DNA of 18,939 bases from Chitinophagaceae bacterium (GCA_019747455.1 JAIEQT010000209.1:1-18939); one strand, 5' to 3'. Shown: positions 1-10,050, numbered from the stretch's first letter. The notes: generated by a model not told the origin, from the letters alone. A program made the numbers and translations.

Positions 1-662
1 GGCGTAAATAATGTTGGCATTATTGGGGTCGAAGGAAACCGCACGGCGCCTGTATTTTCATCTTTATATAAAACCTGTTCCCATGTTTTACCGCCATCAA
101 TACTGCGATATACACCTCGTTCTTTATTAGGACCATAAGGGTGGCCCAGCACGGCAACAAAAATTCTGTTTTCATTATTTGGGTCGATGATGATGCCGCC
201 AATTTGTTGTCCATCGCGTAAACCCATATTGCTCCAGGTTTTACCCGCATCGGTAGATTTATAAACACCATCACCGATAGAGAGGTCGGGGCGTTGAATA
301 CCTTCTCCGCAAGCGGCCCAAACCACATTTGGATTCGATTCGCTAACAGCAACATCGCCCACAGAGCCGGTAGGCATGGCATCGAAAATAGGATTCCAGG
401 TGCGGCCATAATCGGTACTCTTCAATACGCCGCCATTGTTTACACCGATGTAAAATACATTGGGTTGCGATGGTACACCACAAGCGCCAACGGTGCGGCC
501 GCCACGGTGTGGGCCAATATTTCGCCATTGCATGGCGCTGAAGTATTGTGAGGGATAAGACTGAGAGAGGCAGAAGGAAAAAGGTGTAAGCAGTAAGCTT
601 AGAAAACAGATTGAAGATTTCAGATTGAAGATTGCAGACTGAAGATTTAAATTTATTCGCAT
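1..662 (-). CDS. Secreted BNR/sortilin-type beta-propeller protein, N-terminal part, frameshifted near the left edge
   Basis: Reading leftwards from ATG at 662-660 gives about 207 codons in one frame. A weakly basic N-terminus and hydrophobic stretch ending near FCLSQ look like a signal peptide. Then come MQWRNIGPHRGGRTVG, GGVLKSTDYGRTWNPIF, GVYKSTDAGKTW and GVYRSIDGGKTWEQV. The S-x-D-x-G-x-T-W blocks are BNR (Asp-box) repeats typical of VPS10/sortilin-like beta-propellers, often annotated as glycosyl hydrolase; in Bacteroidota these exoproteins usually reach about 1000 residues. After DENTGAV near position 42 the frame turns to nonsense, while the +1-shifted frame continues VSFDPNNANIIYA, the expected family sequence. 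One base therefore seems missing around 40-44. The gene runs beyond the window. Enzymatic activity cannot be inferred: Asp-boxes are structural. Family confident; intactness doubtful. Confidence 0.75.
   Translation of the reverse strand, partial: MRINLNLQSAIFNLKSSICFLSLLLTPFSFCLSQSYPSQYFSAMQWRNIGPHRGGRTVGACGVPSQPNVFYIGVNNGGVLKSTDYGRTWNPIFDAMPTGSVGDVAVSESNPNVVWAACGEGIQRPDLSIGDGVYKSTDAGKTWSNMGLRDGQQIGGIIIDPNNENRIFVAVLGHPYGPNKERGVYRSIDGGKTWEQVLYKDENTGAVRFPSTPIMPTLFT
607..648. repeat. Three tandem 14-bp repeats (CAGATTGAAGATT type)
   Basis: Units at 607-620, 621-634 and 635-648 read CAGATTGAAGATTT, CAGATTGAAGATTG and CAGACTGAAGATTT. The array lies inside the 5' end of the minus-strand BNR gene, encoding the region just before the hydrophobic core of the putative signal peptide. 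Because 14 is not a multiple of three, each copy is read in a different frame. Confidence 0.85.
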
Positions 663-700
663 ACCTACTAATTTATAGAAAGGTATCGAAAATTATATTG

Positions 701-1933
701 CTACAACACGGCAAGTACTTTATTTCGTGCAATTAAACAAGCACCTAGTATACCTGCTTTTTCTCCCAACCTCGATAGTTTTAATTGGGTATCGGTGTTT
801 ACCAAGCTCAGTGAATATTTGTTGATGGCGCTGCGGGCAGGAAGGCGTAAATAATCGCCGGTTTCAGAAAGGGTTCCTCCTAAAATAATTAGTTCGGGGT
901 TGAATACATTTATAAGTACAGCGAGGCCTCTACCAATATTTTCACCAACTTCTGCCAAGAGTTCTATACAGAGTACATCTTCCTGATTTGCTGCTTGAAT
1001 AATATCGGTGAGGGTTATATCTTCTACATTTTTATTTTTTTTTATCAGGCTGGAACTATAGCCCTGTTTGATTTTTTCTTTGAAATTGCGAATCAAAGAA
1101 GAGCCGGAGGCCTCTGTTTCTAGGCATCCTTTTTTACCACAGTGACAAATGATCTCGTTGTTGAAGAAAGGTATATGTCCGAACTCACCACTAAAACCCG
1201 ATTTACCGTAGTATACTTTTCCATCTACTAAAATGCCTAAACCAATACCATAGTCTACGTTTACAAATAATACATTTTTTTCGGTGCTTATTTCTCCGCA
1301 ACAAAACTCACCGAAAGCCATAGCGCGAGAATCATTTTCTAAATAGGTACGAATGCCAATTGCTTTTTGAATAATGGCAGAAAGGGGTTCTTCCTGAAAA
1401 TGGAAAAAACTAAAGCTATAGCCTGTTGTGTTATTAATTCTACCGGAAAGATTGATACCGATGCTTAGGATCTTTTCTTTTTTAACCGGCAAATCGCTGA
1501 TAAAGGATTTGATGATAGTAATTAGCTGCTTTAGTGATTCCGGGGTGTTTTCCAGTTTAAAGGGGATGCGGTTTTTTTGGGTGCCAAGATGTTTTTTAAA
1601 ATCGAGTAAGCCAATATTGATATAATATTTCTTCACGTCGACCCCTAAAAAAAAGCAGGCATCGGATACAAGTCCATACATACTGGCTTTTCTTCCGCCG
1701 GTAGAGTCAACTTTTCCGTAATCTTTAATAAGTCCGTCTTCGATCAGTTCATTTACCAAACTGGTTGTTTTGGGAACACTGATATTCAATTCTTTGCTGA
1801 TTTCTGTAATAGAGGCACTGTCTACCGTATCTAGTAATCTGAATATCAGCTTTTTAAGTGCTTTATTTTTGAGTGCTACGCCCGAGTTGCTCTCCTCGTT
1901 AAACACTTCAAACAACTGGTGTGCTTTTTTCAT
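701..1933 (-). CDS. ROK-family transcriptional regulator (NagC/XylR type)
   Basis: This 410-residue protein has a winged helix-turn-helix at about residues 25-90 (ITEISKELNISVPKTTSLVNE, then GGRKASMYGL) followed by a ROK sugar-binding domain. Visible ROK marks are LENDSRAMAFGE (about 198-209), the VDYGIGLGILVDG loop (about 226-238), GEFGHI with a zinc-ligand His, and the zinc-binding cluster CHCGKKGCLE (about 263-272). The N-terminal DNA-binding domain and lack of a clean DxGGT phosphate-binding motif near residue 98 argue for a regulator rather than a glucokinase. It is divergently transcribed from the epimerase operon across 138 AT-rich bases. By analogy with NagC/Mlc it probably represses that operon until a sugar or amino-sugar ligand binds; ligand and targets are inference. 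It is a normal length for the family and looks intact. Confidence 0.92.
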   Translation of the reverse strand: MKKAHQLFEVFNEESNSGVALKNKALKKLIFRLLDTVDSASITEISKELNISVPKTTSLVNELIEDGLIKDYGKVDSTGGRKASMYGLVSDACFFLGVDVKKYYINIGLLDFKKHLGTQKNRIPFKLENTPESLKQLITIIKSFISDLPVKKEKILSIGINLSGRINNTTGYSFSFFHFQEEPLSAIIQKAIGIRTYLENDSRAMAFGEFCCGEISTEKNVLFVNVDYGIGLGILVDGKVYYGKSGFSGEFGHIPFFNNEIICHCGKKGCLETEASGSSLIRNFKEKIKQGYSSSLIKKNKNVEDITLTDIIQAANQEDVLCIELLAEVGENIGRGLAVLINVFNPELIILGGTLSETGDYLRLPARSAINKYSLSLVNTDTQLKLSRLGEKAGILGACLIARNKVLAVL

Positions 1934-2005
1934 TGAGTAAATCTACTTCCTTTAAAAAAAACAGCGAAAAATGAAACTAAATAAAAAAATTTAAAAAGAT
2001 TGTTG

Positions 2006-2019
2006 TTTTTTATAAAAAA
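2006..2019. promoter_or_regulatory. AT-only palindrome, possible ROK operator
   Basis: TTTTTTATAAAAAA is a perfect 14-bp palindrome between the divergent ROK and epimerase genes, 52 bases before the epimerase ATG. ROK regulators commonly bind AT-rich inverted repeats. The surrounding DNA is so AT-rich that such a palindrome could arise by chance. Confidence 0.2.
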
Positions 2020-2071
2020 ATTAAGATATTGGGGACGATTAGGTTAATTCCTTTATAAACTTTATCGGTTT

Positions 2072-3277
2072 ATGCAACCCACTACGAACGCTGCCATAGC
2101 TACACATACCATTGCTACGTATGCCTCTTTATATCAAAAGGAGCTGGTAGATCAGATCCTTCCTTTTTGGCTCAAACATAGTTTGGATAAGGAACATGGC
2201 GGTTTTTTTACCTGTTTGGATGCCACCGGAAAAGTATACGATACCGATAAATTTATGTGGCTACAAGGCAGGCAGGTTTGGTGCTTTAGCTATATGTATC
2301 AGTATGTAAACCAAAACCCGGAATGGTTGCAAATGGCTTTGAATGGTGCTGCATTCATGCAAAAGCATGGCAGAGACGCAGCCGGCAATTGGTATTTTTC
2401 AACAACGGCAGCGGGCAAACCCTTGGTTCAGCCCTATAATATTTTTAGTGATTGTTTTGCTACAATGGCTTTTGCGGCACTTGATAGGGTACAACCTTCG
2501 GATGTATATAAGCAAATAGCACTCGATACATTCAATAATATTATTGCCCGCAGAAAGAATACAAAAGGTAATTACAACAAAGCATACCCGGGTACCAGAC
2601 CACTTAAGAATTTTAGTTTGCCCATGATCTTATGTAATCTTTCTTTAGAGTTAGAACATATCATCGGAGCTGAAAAAGTAGACGCATTTATTCCGGAAAT
2701 TATTCATGAAGTAATGGAAGTGTTTTACCAACCACAGTTAGGATTGGTATTGGAAAATGTGTATGAAGATGGTTCTTTCTCTGACAGTTTTGAAGGTCGT
2801 TTAATAAATCCCGGTCACACCATTGAGGCTATGTGGTTTATCATGGATTTAGCGAAGCGAAAAAATGATACAGCACTTATTCAAAAAGCGGTAACCATTA
2901 TGCTCGATACACTGGCGTATGGATGGGATGATGAATACGATGGTATTTTTTATTTCAAAGATGTAAAAGGGTATCCGCCACAACAATTAGAATGGGATCA
3001 AAAACTATGGTGGGTACACGTAGAAGCTTTGGTAGCGCTGGCTAAAGGCTATGCATTAACCGGTGATGAAAACTGTGCTGCGTGGTTTGAAAAAGTACAT
3101 GCCTATACTTGGAGCCATTTTCGCGATACAGAAAACGGTGGTGAATGGTATGGTTATTTGAACAGAAGAGGGGAGGTATTGCTGCCATTAAAAGGCGGTA
3201 AGTGGAAAGGTTGTTTTCATATTCCCCGCTCACTATACCAGGTTTGGAAAACTTTAGAAAACATGCAAACTATTTAA
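2072..3277 (+). CDS. N-acylglucosamine 2-epimerase (AGE/RENBP family)
   Basis: The 401-residue product belongs to the AGE family, (alpha/alpha)6-barrel enzymes that interconvert ManNAc and GlcNAc in the cytoplasm. Similarity to mammalian RENBP is visible across the whole length: HGGFFTCLDATGKVYDTDKF then WLQGRQVW (about 42-70), NPGHTIEAMWF with His249, QLEWDQKLWWVH, and the C-terminal WYGYLNRRGEV...KGCFHIPRSL with Cys381 and His383. These residues line up with the catalytic His pair and the active-site Cys of characterised AGE proteins, so it is probably active. It is the first gene of a plus-strand operon; the next gene starts 4 bases after its stop. In sialic-acid catabolism this step follows the lyase, but no lyase or sialidase is present here. 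A broader role on mannose-type sugars is less likely given the RENBP-like motifs. Confidence 0.9.
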   Translation: MQPTTNAAIATHTIATYASLYQKELVDQILPFWLKHSLDKEHGGFFTCLDATGKVYDTDKFMWLQGRQVWCFSYMYQYVNQNPEWLQMALNGAAFMQKHGRDAAGNWYFSTTAAGKPLVQPYNIFSDCFATMAFAALDRVQPSDVYKQIALDTFNNIIARRKNTKGNYNKAYPGTRPLKNFSLPMILCNLSLELEHIIGAEKVDAFIPEIIHEVMEVFYQPQLGLVLENVYEDGSFSDSFEGRLINPGHTIEAMWFIMDLAKRKNDTALIQKAVTIMLDTLAYGWDDEYDGIFYFKDVKGYPPQQLEWDQKLWWVHVEALVALAKGYALTGDENCAAWFEKVHAYTWSHFRDTENGGEWYGYLNRRGEVLLPLKGGKWKGCFHIPRSLYQVWKTLENMQTI

Positions 3278-3281
3278 CGAT

Positions 3282-5138
3282 ATGCGCTTGCGATATGCTT
3301 ATATGTTCATGATCTGCTGTTTTATAAGTATCTCTTATATACATGCACAGCAAACGATCCGAACCGATGTTTTAGTTATAGGCGGCGGTGCGAGTGGTAT
3401 ATCAGCAGGCTTACAAAGCGCCAGATTAGGGGTCCCTACAATAATTGCAGAATCTACACCATGGTTAGGCGGTATGATTACATCTGCCGGTGTAGCGGCT
3501 TTTGATGGTAATCATAATTTGCCATCGGGTATATGGGCAGAGTTTAGAGAAAACCTATATAAAGTATATAGAGGGCCTGCTAAAGTAGCTACCGGTTGGG
3601 TAAGCATGACACAGTTCGAACCACATATCGGCGATAGTATTTTTAAAGCGATGGCCGCTAAAGAGAAAAAGCTAAAAGTATTATTCAAGCATCATTTTGT
3701 AAAAATTCTTAAAGAAAAAAATCGGGTTATAGGTGCTGTGTTTACAACGGCATCAAATAAGCAAATTAATATTCTGGCAAAACAAACCATCGACGCAACC
3801 GAATTAGGCGATGCTATTGCTAAAGCTGGCGTAGCATACGATCTAGGAATGGAAGCAGGATCTGTTACAGGCGAAAATGTGGGTGTTGAAAAATCAAATG
3901 ATATTATTCAGGATATCACGTATACCGCCATCGTAAAAGATTATGGGGTTGGTAAAGATTGTACGATTGCTAAGCCCGTTAACTATGACCCTCGTGAGTT
4001 TGATGGTGCATGCACCGATTATTACTTTGATAAAAGCAGGTTGAAGCCCAATGTAGATGCCAAAAAAATGCTTGATTATGGTCGATTACCTCATAATAAA
4101 TTCATGTTGAATTGGCCGGGTTATGGGAACGATATTTATTTGAACATCGTTGAGTTAACAGATGAAGAACGTGAGCGTGCATTAGTAAAGGCCAAACAGC
4201 AAACCTATCGATTCATTTATTTTATACAACACGAACTTGGTTTTAAACATATTGGAATTGCTGATGATGAGTATCCTACGGCAGACCGTCTTCCGCTCAT
4301 TCCGTATCATCGCGAAGCCAGAAGAATACAAGGTATTGTTCGTTTTACTGTTAACGCAATCGCAAAACCTTTTGAAGGAGACCCGCTATACAGAACCGGT
4401 ATTTCAGTAGGTGATTATCCGATAGATCACCATCATCGTAAAAACCCCGAAGCACCGCAGCATTTACATTTTTATCCTGTTCCTTCTTTTAATGTACCCT
4501 TAGGTTCCCTGATACCTAAATCTGTAGAAGGGATTATTGCAGCAGAAAAATGTATTAGTGTTTCGAATATTGTGAATGGAACGACGCGTTTACAACCATC
4601 CGTGTTATTGATCGGACAGGCAGCGGGAACCCTTGCGGCACTTAGTGTTCAGTCAAATACAGAAGCGAGAAATATTCCTGTTCGGAAGGTGCAAACAACC
4701 CTGCTGAATAGCAAAGCCTATATTATGCCTTATATCGATGTGCCGGTTTCACATCCTCATTTTGCAGCGATACAGCGTATTGGTGCCACCGGCATTTTAA
4801 AAGGAACAGGTATTCCTAAAAACTGGGCTAACCAAACTTGGTTTTATCCCGATTCATTAGTGAATAATGCGGCACTTAAAAAAGATATGGCTGCTTTTAC
4901 GAATACAAATAATATTAAAGAGCAAGGATACCTAACACAAGGCGAAGTAATAGCATTGCTTTCCGCATATGCTAATAAACAAAAGATAGAAGCTATTTGG
5001 AAAAGTTATGGATGGGAAGTTATTTCAGAAGAAGCGCCGATCACTCGTTTACAGCTGGCAGTTTTAATAGATGCGATCATACATCCGTTTGAAACAAAAC
5101 CGGTAAATCATCAAGGATTTTTTAAATCACCATACTAA
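3282..5138 (+). CDS. Secreted FAD-dependent oxidoreductase (FAD_oxidored family)
   Basis: The 618-residue protein begins with a signal peptide (hydrophobic residues 7-20, likely cut after IHA at about 22). A classic FAD-binding Rossmann start follows: TDVLVIGGGASGISAG (about 28-42) with an acidic residue after the second strand (IIAES, Glu57). WLGGMITSAGV and the later GIIAAEKCISVSN and QPSVLLIGQAAGTLAALS blocks are typical of the PF12831 family. The last roughly 150 residues, after PVRKVQTTL, resemble the variable tail of these proteins and may pack like an S-layer/EF-type accessory domain. Such genes are frequent in Bacteroidota polysaccharide loci, but the substrate is usually unknown. It lies 4 bases after the epimerase and 15 before SusC, so co-expression is very likely. 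A periplasmic role in oxidising a sugar is inference only. Confidence 0.82.
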   Translation: MRLRYAYMFMICCFISISYIHAQQTIRTDVLVIGGGASGISAGLQSARLGVPTIIAESTPWLGGMITSAGVAAFDGNHNLPSGIWAEFRENLYKVYRGPAKVATGWVSMTQFEPHIGDSIFKAMAAKEKKLKVLFKHHFVKILKEKNRVIGAVFTTASNKQINILAKQTIDATELGDAIAKAGVAYDLGMEAGSVTGENVGVEKSNDIIQDITYTAIVKDYGVGKDCTIAKPVNYDPREFDGACTDYYFDKSRLKPNVDAKKMLDYGRLPHNKFMLNWPGYGNDIYLNIVELTDEERERALVKAKQQTYRFIYFIQHELGFKHIGIADDEYPTADRLPLIPYHREARRIQGIVRFTVNAIAKPFEGDPLYRTGISVGDYPIDHHHRKNPEAPQHLHFYPVPSFNVPLGSLIPKSVEGIIAAEKCISVSNIVNGTTRLQPSVLLIGQAAGTLAALSVQSNTEARNIPVRKVQTTLLNSKAYIMPYIDVPVSHPHFAAIQRIGATGILKGTGIPKNWANQTWFYPDSLVNNAALKKDMAAFTNTNNIKEQGYLTQGEVIALLSAYANKQKIEAIWKSYGWEVISEEAPITRLQLAVLIDAIIHPFETKPVNHQGFFKSPY

Positions 5139-5153
5139 CAAAAACACAGGCTT

Positions 5154-8100
5154 ATGAAAAAATTAATGCTCTTTTGCTGTACACTGCTATTGCTTGGTAG
5201 TACAGTTGCGCAATCTATAAGGGTTGTAGGAAGAGTTACCAGTGCTGCTACCGGAAACGGAGCAGAAGGTGTTACCGTTACGGTAAAAGGCTCCAAAACA
5301 GGCGCCACTACTGGTAGCAACGGAGAATATGTTATTAACGCTGCCAAAGATGCGGTATTGGTATTTTCCGGAATTGGGTTTACTACACAGGAACAGAAAG
5401 TAACAGACAACCTGTTAAATATCTCCCTAAAATCAACAACAGGTGATTTAGGAGAGGTAGTAGTGGTGGGTTATGGCTCACAAAAAAAAGCGAGCCTAAC
5501 GGGCGCTTTGGTAACGCTCGGTAATACGGCCTTAAACCGCAGGCAAGTATCTAGTACAAGTCAGGCGTTGCAGGGCTTGGCGCCGGGTGTAACGGTACAA
5601 CAACAATCCGGTAAGCCGGGTGCAGATGGTGCCAGCATCGTAATTCGCGGACAAGGCTCTATATCCGGTTCTAATGCTCCATTAATTATTGTGGACGGGT
5701 TAGCAGTAGGTTCTTTAGATCTTATTGATCCGAACGCAATCGAAAGTATCACTTTATTAAAAGATGCAGCCTCTACTGCTATTTATGGTAACCGTGCCAG
5801 TGCCGGTGTGATTTTAGTAAAAACAAAAAGAGCAGTTGGTAATGCCATGAAGCTGAGTTACAATGGTTTTGTATCTAAACAACAAGCTACTGCTATTCCA
5901 AAACGGGTAAGTGGTATCGATCACATGCGCTTGAGTAATGTGGCAGAACAAAATCGTACAGGTAATCCGGCAGCTACTATCTTCCCACAAACACTTATTG
6001 ATAAGTATGCAACCACAGCTGCTAATAATTTAGATGTGATTGATACGGATTGATTGAATGAAATACTTACGAATAGTGGGTTGATGCAAAACCATAATGT
6101 GCAATTAAATGCGGGTGGTGAAAAAATGAATTTATTTGGTTCATTCACTTATTTAAATCAACAAGGACTTATTCAAAATTCTGCTTTTCAGAAATATGAT
6201 TTGCGATTGAATCCGGAGTTTAAAGTAAGTGATAAATTGAAATTAATTGGTGTTTTAGCATATACGAATACGATCACTACTAATCCCTCTACAGGTTCTG
6301 CTGAGTTTATCATTCGTCAGGCTATTGGCTTACCGGCTATTGGTGGCGGTAAGTTTGGTCCCGGTATGTATGGTAATGCAGGTCAATCAAATAACAGAAA
6401 CCCTATTGCTATGGCCGAAGCTACCGGTAACTCCGTTTCAAAAGGAAATACTTTGTTAACTCGCTTTGGCTTTAACTTACGCCCTATTGATGGTTTAGAA
6501 GTAGAAGGATATTGGGGCCGACAAACAACGAATCCTACTACTAAAACCTGGGTAACAAATGCAGATATCTATACGCCTAATTTAACCACCAGTTCCTATA
6601 CATTAGTAGGTACATGGCCGGGCACTACATCCTTATCAGAGTCTTATACCAATAATGTGTATACCACTTATTTAGGACAAGCAACCTATACCAAGCGTTT
6701 TGGTGCACATACTGTGAAAGCCCTGGTAGGCGGACAGTCTGAGTTATTCACTAACTATTTCTTTGGTGCTTCTAGGCAAGGTTTTGTAAATCCTAATCAA
6801 CCTTATTTGAATTTAGGATCGGGAACAAGGGATAATAATGCAGGTGCATCTGAACTGGCACTAGCCGGCTTCTTCGCCCGTATTAATTATAGTTATGATG
6901 ATAAGTATTTTGTTGAACTGAACGGAAGAAGAGATGGAACGTCTCGTTTCTCTCAAGCAAGAAATAAACAGTGGGGCAATTTTGGTGCTGTATCTGCCGG
7001 TTGGATCTTTACCAAAGAAAATTTCTTGAAAACTATTTTACCTTATGTAAGTTATGGTAAACTTCGCGCATCGATCGGAGGTAATGGTAACCAAAATATA
7101 GGTAATAACTATGCTTATGATGCCTTCTATTCGCAATCTAATTATAGTAACCCTATTAATGGTACGAATGCTTACTTCGGCGGTACTACTAACTTAGGCT
7201 TAGCCTTATTGCAGTTTGCAAATCCGGAATTGAGTTGGGAAACCTCTAAACAATGGAATATTGGTTTAGATGTACAAGTGTTTAAACACTTTACGGTATC
7301 GGCCGACTATTATGTAAAAACATTGAAAAATATGTTATTGCAAAGAACGCTTCCACAATCTGCCGGAGGTTTAACCAATCCTTTTGTTAATGCGGGTAAT
7401 ATGGAAAATAAAGGATGGGAGCTTAGCGTGAATTATAAAAATCAATTTGGCAAATTGGGTGTAGATGTTACCGGAATGATCTCTGATGTAAAAAATAAAG
7501 TGTTGAACCTGGTGGAAGGTACACCGTTTATTGGAGATGGTATTCGCACAGCACCCGGTGAAGCATTAGGTTCTTATTTTGGTTATGTAAGTGCCGGTTA
7601 TTTTTCTGATTCAAATGATGTAAAGAATTCTCCTGTACAATTTGGTCAGGCTTGGAATGCTAGTCCAACAGTGGGCTCTAAACCCGGTGATGTGAAATAT
7701 GCCGATACTAATGGAGATGGGAAAATTGATGCGAATGATCGCGTATTCATTGGCAATTCATTTCCCCGTTATGAGTACAGCATCAACATAAATCTTACCT
7801 ATGGCAATTGGGATATGAATATATTCGGACAAGGTGTAGGACAGCGCAATAACTACCTAAGTGGTACCGGAGCGGTTCCTTTTAATAGTGCCGATTTTGC
7901 GGCTTCTTTATTAGATATTCATAAAGATTACTGGAGGCCTGATAATCAAAATGCAACCTTCCCTCGTTTATTACCTTCGGGCTCCGGCGGTAACAACTTC
8001 TTATTAGCATCTCAATGGATCAGAAGTGCGGCTTATTTCAGAATTAAAAATATAAGTGTAGGGTATACGGTTCCTAAGCAATGGTTAAATAAAGCAAAAA

Positions 8101-8249
8101 TTAGTAATATTAGAATTTATGTGAGCGCTTCTAATCTGCTAACGCTTTCAAAAGCTTGGAAAGGATTCGATCCTGAAATCAACAGTGCTAACGCAGAATT
8201 CTATCCGCTAATGCGCACCTATACCGCAGGTGTAAACGTAACTTTTTAA
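5154..8249 (+). pseudogene. SusC-like TonB-dependent transporter interrupted by an in-frame TGA
   Basis: This is a full SusC/RagA-type outer-membrane receptor of 1031 codons apart from one stop. Order: signal peptide (1-20), CarboxypepD_reg-like domain (about 22-95, RVVGRVTSAATGNGAEGVTV), TonB-box-like GEVVVVGYGSQKK (about 100-112), plug (about 113-228, ending DAASTAIYGNRASAGVILVKTK), then the beta-barrel to a C-terminal VNVTF. Codon 300 (6051-6053) is TGA; the frame reads DVIDTD-stop-LNEILTNSGLMQNHNVQL, where family members have Trp (DTDW). TGG to TGA is a single-base change, and the sequence on both sides is undamaged. It is therefore a recent nonsense mutation, a sequencing error, or read through. 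If real, only plug plus about 70 barrel residues would be made and import would fail. The partner SusD gene follows 22 bases later. Confidence 0.88.
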
Positions 8250-8271
8250 CTGAACCAGTAAAAAAATAATT

Positions 8272-10050
8272 ATGAAAAAATATACAATAATACTGCTTTC
8301 ATCAGCTGCGTTAGCGCTCGGAGCTTGTCAGAAGTTTCTTGATCGCAAACCGCTTGATGCTTCTTCTTCATCAACTTTTTTAAGTAATCAGGCTGAAATG
8401 GAACAGGGGTTAATTGGTGTATACGCAGCAGGTATGTGGAGTATAGCCAATAACACGCCTATGCATTATGCTATTGAATCGAGCACCGATCTGGCTTTGC
8501 GACGTCCCGGAAATGCAGATGATCAAATTGCTTTAGGAGATGCCGGTTTTTTATTTAATAATAGTTTGCCAATCAGTGCCTGGAATGCTGCTTATCGTTT
8601 AGTTCAGCGAGCTAACCAACAAATTGTTGGTATGGAAAATGGAAAGGCTGCTGTTAATGCAGCTGTTTATAATCGTATCAAAGCAGAAGCATTGGTACTT
8701 CGTGCCTGGGGGTATTATCATTTAATGGGTTGGTTTGGAGATGTTCCCTATTACCGGGCAATGCCAGGCGTAACGGAGGTACTTGGGGCCTCACGCACAC
8801 CCGTAGCTACCATTGCTGCAGATATGTACAAAGATTTAGATGAAGCAGCGGCAGCGTTTGATGCTGCGGGAACACCCGCAGTGCAAACACTAGGTCGTGT
8901 AAATAAAGGTGTAGCGTTAGGATTAAAAGCAAAAATCGCTATGCTTATTAAAGATTATAGAACTGCTGCCACTGCATCAAAAGCTATTATTGATGGTGGA
9001 CAGTATGCATTGAATCCAAGCTTTCCGGCATTGTTTAATTCACCCGGACAAACAGCAAATGCAGGTAAAGAAATTATGTTTATTCAAATGTATCCTACCG
9101 ATGTAAATGAGCCTCAAAACTGGATGACAGTTATCGGTGTTCCTCGACAAGTTACTAACTCTCAATCAAGTCATTTTCCTTCTCAACAATTAGTAGATCA
9201 ATTTGAGGATAGACTTGGGAATAGAATTGATGCATCATTAACCTATGATCCTGCCAATCCAAGATTGAATAGAGATAGAAGATTGTTTTGGACCCTATAT
9301 ATGCCTGGCGATACAATGGTACATTATGCTTCTAAAACAGCCATTCTTCCATATAATAATTTAAGAGAGCGTACCGTGTTTAATATCTACTCTAATATCC
9401 GCCGCAAGTTTAACTGGAATACCGGTGCCTGGGATAATGTTACCGGTAATAATGATTGGATTGGGGCACAAGCGGCAGGTATTCAATGGCAGGTTAGTGC
9501 TACAGGCTCTATTGGTGGTGTAGGCTATGTTTGGAATAAATATAATGATACTACACAGTATACTTTTGAGTCGAAAGTAGGATTCATTCTCATGCGTTAT
9601 GCAGATATCTTATTAACCTATGCCGAAGCGAAAATTGAATTAAATGAAATTGATGGAACTGTTACAGGTGCTATTAATGCGGTAAGAGCGAGAGCCGGAC
9701 AGCCTGCTACTTTACTAGGTTCTCAAACGGCTTTGCGCACACTTTTGAGAAGAGAACGCGCGGTTGAATTAGCCGGTGAAGGACATCGTTTATTTGATTT
9801 GCGCCGATGGGATATTTATAGCAAAGCCAATAGTTTTAATGTTGTGGGTGCCGCATTAGATCCTGCCGTACCTCCCGCTATCCCAACTTTTGATGCAGAT
9901 AATATCCCGGATTATAGTGCTAGTATTAATCAGAGAATTAGATTCAGGGCACAAATAAGAACAAATACAAATGTTAAATATAAGCTATGGCCTATTCCTC
10001 AATCGGAAATAGATAATAACCCTAAGCTTACACAAAATACTGGCTGGTAA
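8272..10050 (+). CDS. SusD/RagB-family nutrient-binding outer-membrane lipoprotein
   Basis: The 592-residue product has a lipoprotein signal with lipobox LGAC (Cys19) and the SusD N-terminus QKFLDRKPLDASSSSTF. TPR-like helices follow (about 105-265, including AEALVLRAWGYYHLMGWFGDVPYY), then the conserved RYADILLTYAEAKIELNEIDG block, RRERAVELAGEGHRLFDLRRW, and the terminal LWPIPQSEIDNNPKLTQNTGW. All are hallmarks of complete SusD proteins. It should sit on the cell surface as a lid over the SusC channel and bind the target glycan. It follows SusC by 22 bases and ends the operon, since an intrinsic terminator lies about 40 bases beyond its stop. It appears intact even though its SusC partner carries a stop codon. 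Specificity cannot be read from sequence; the epimerase suggests an amino-sugar or sialylated glycan. Confidence 0.95.
   Translation: MKKYTIILLSSAALALGACQKFLDRKPLDASSSSTFLSNQAEMEQGLIGVYAAGMWSIANNTPMHYAIESSTDLALRRPGNADDQIALGDAGFLFNNSLPISAWNAAYRLVQRANQQIVGMENGKAAVNAAVYNRIKAEALVLRAWGYYHLMGWFGDVPYYRAMPGVTEVLGASRTPVATIAADMYKDLDEAAAAFDAAGTPAVQTLGRVNKGVALGLKAKIAMLIKDYRTAATASKAIIDGGQYALNPSFPALFNSPGQTANAGKEIMFIQMYPTDVNEPQNWMTVIGVPRQVTNSQSSHFPSQQLVDQFEDRLGNRIDASLTYDPANPRLNRDRRLFWTLYMPGDTMVHYASKTAILPYNNLRERTVFNIYSNIRRKFNWNTGAWDNVTGNNDWIGAQAAGIQWQVSATGSIGGVGYVWNKYNDTTQYTFESKVGFILMRYADILLTYAEAKIELNEIDGTVTGAINAVRARAGQPATLLGSQTALRTLLRRERAVELAGEGHRLFDLRRWDIYSKANSFNVVGAALDPAVPPAIPTFDADNIPDYSASINQRIRFRAQIRTNTNVKYKLWPIPQSEIDNNPKLTQNTGW

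Noticed and set aside
20..528. Open frames on both strands overlapping the BNR gene
   Set aside because: They are out-of-frame shadows: the true frame shows repeated Asp-box motifs, while the others give compositionally odd sequence with no recognisable family.
6051..6053. UGA read as Trp (alternative genetic code), supported by the fact that none of the complete genes here ends in TGA
   Set aside because: All other Trp codons in the window are TGG and no other long gene has an internal TGA. With reassignment many TGA-Trp codons would be expected. TAA preference fits an AT-rich genome.
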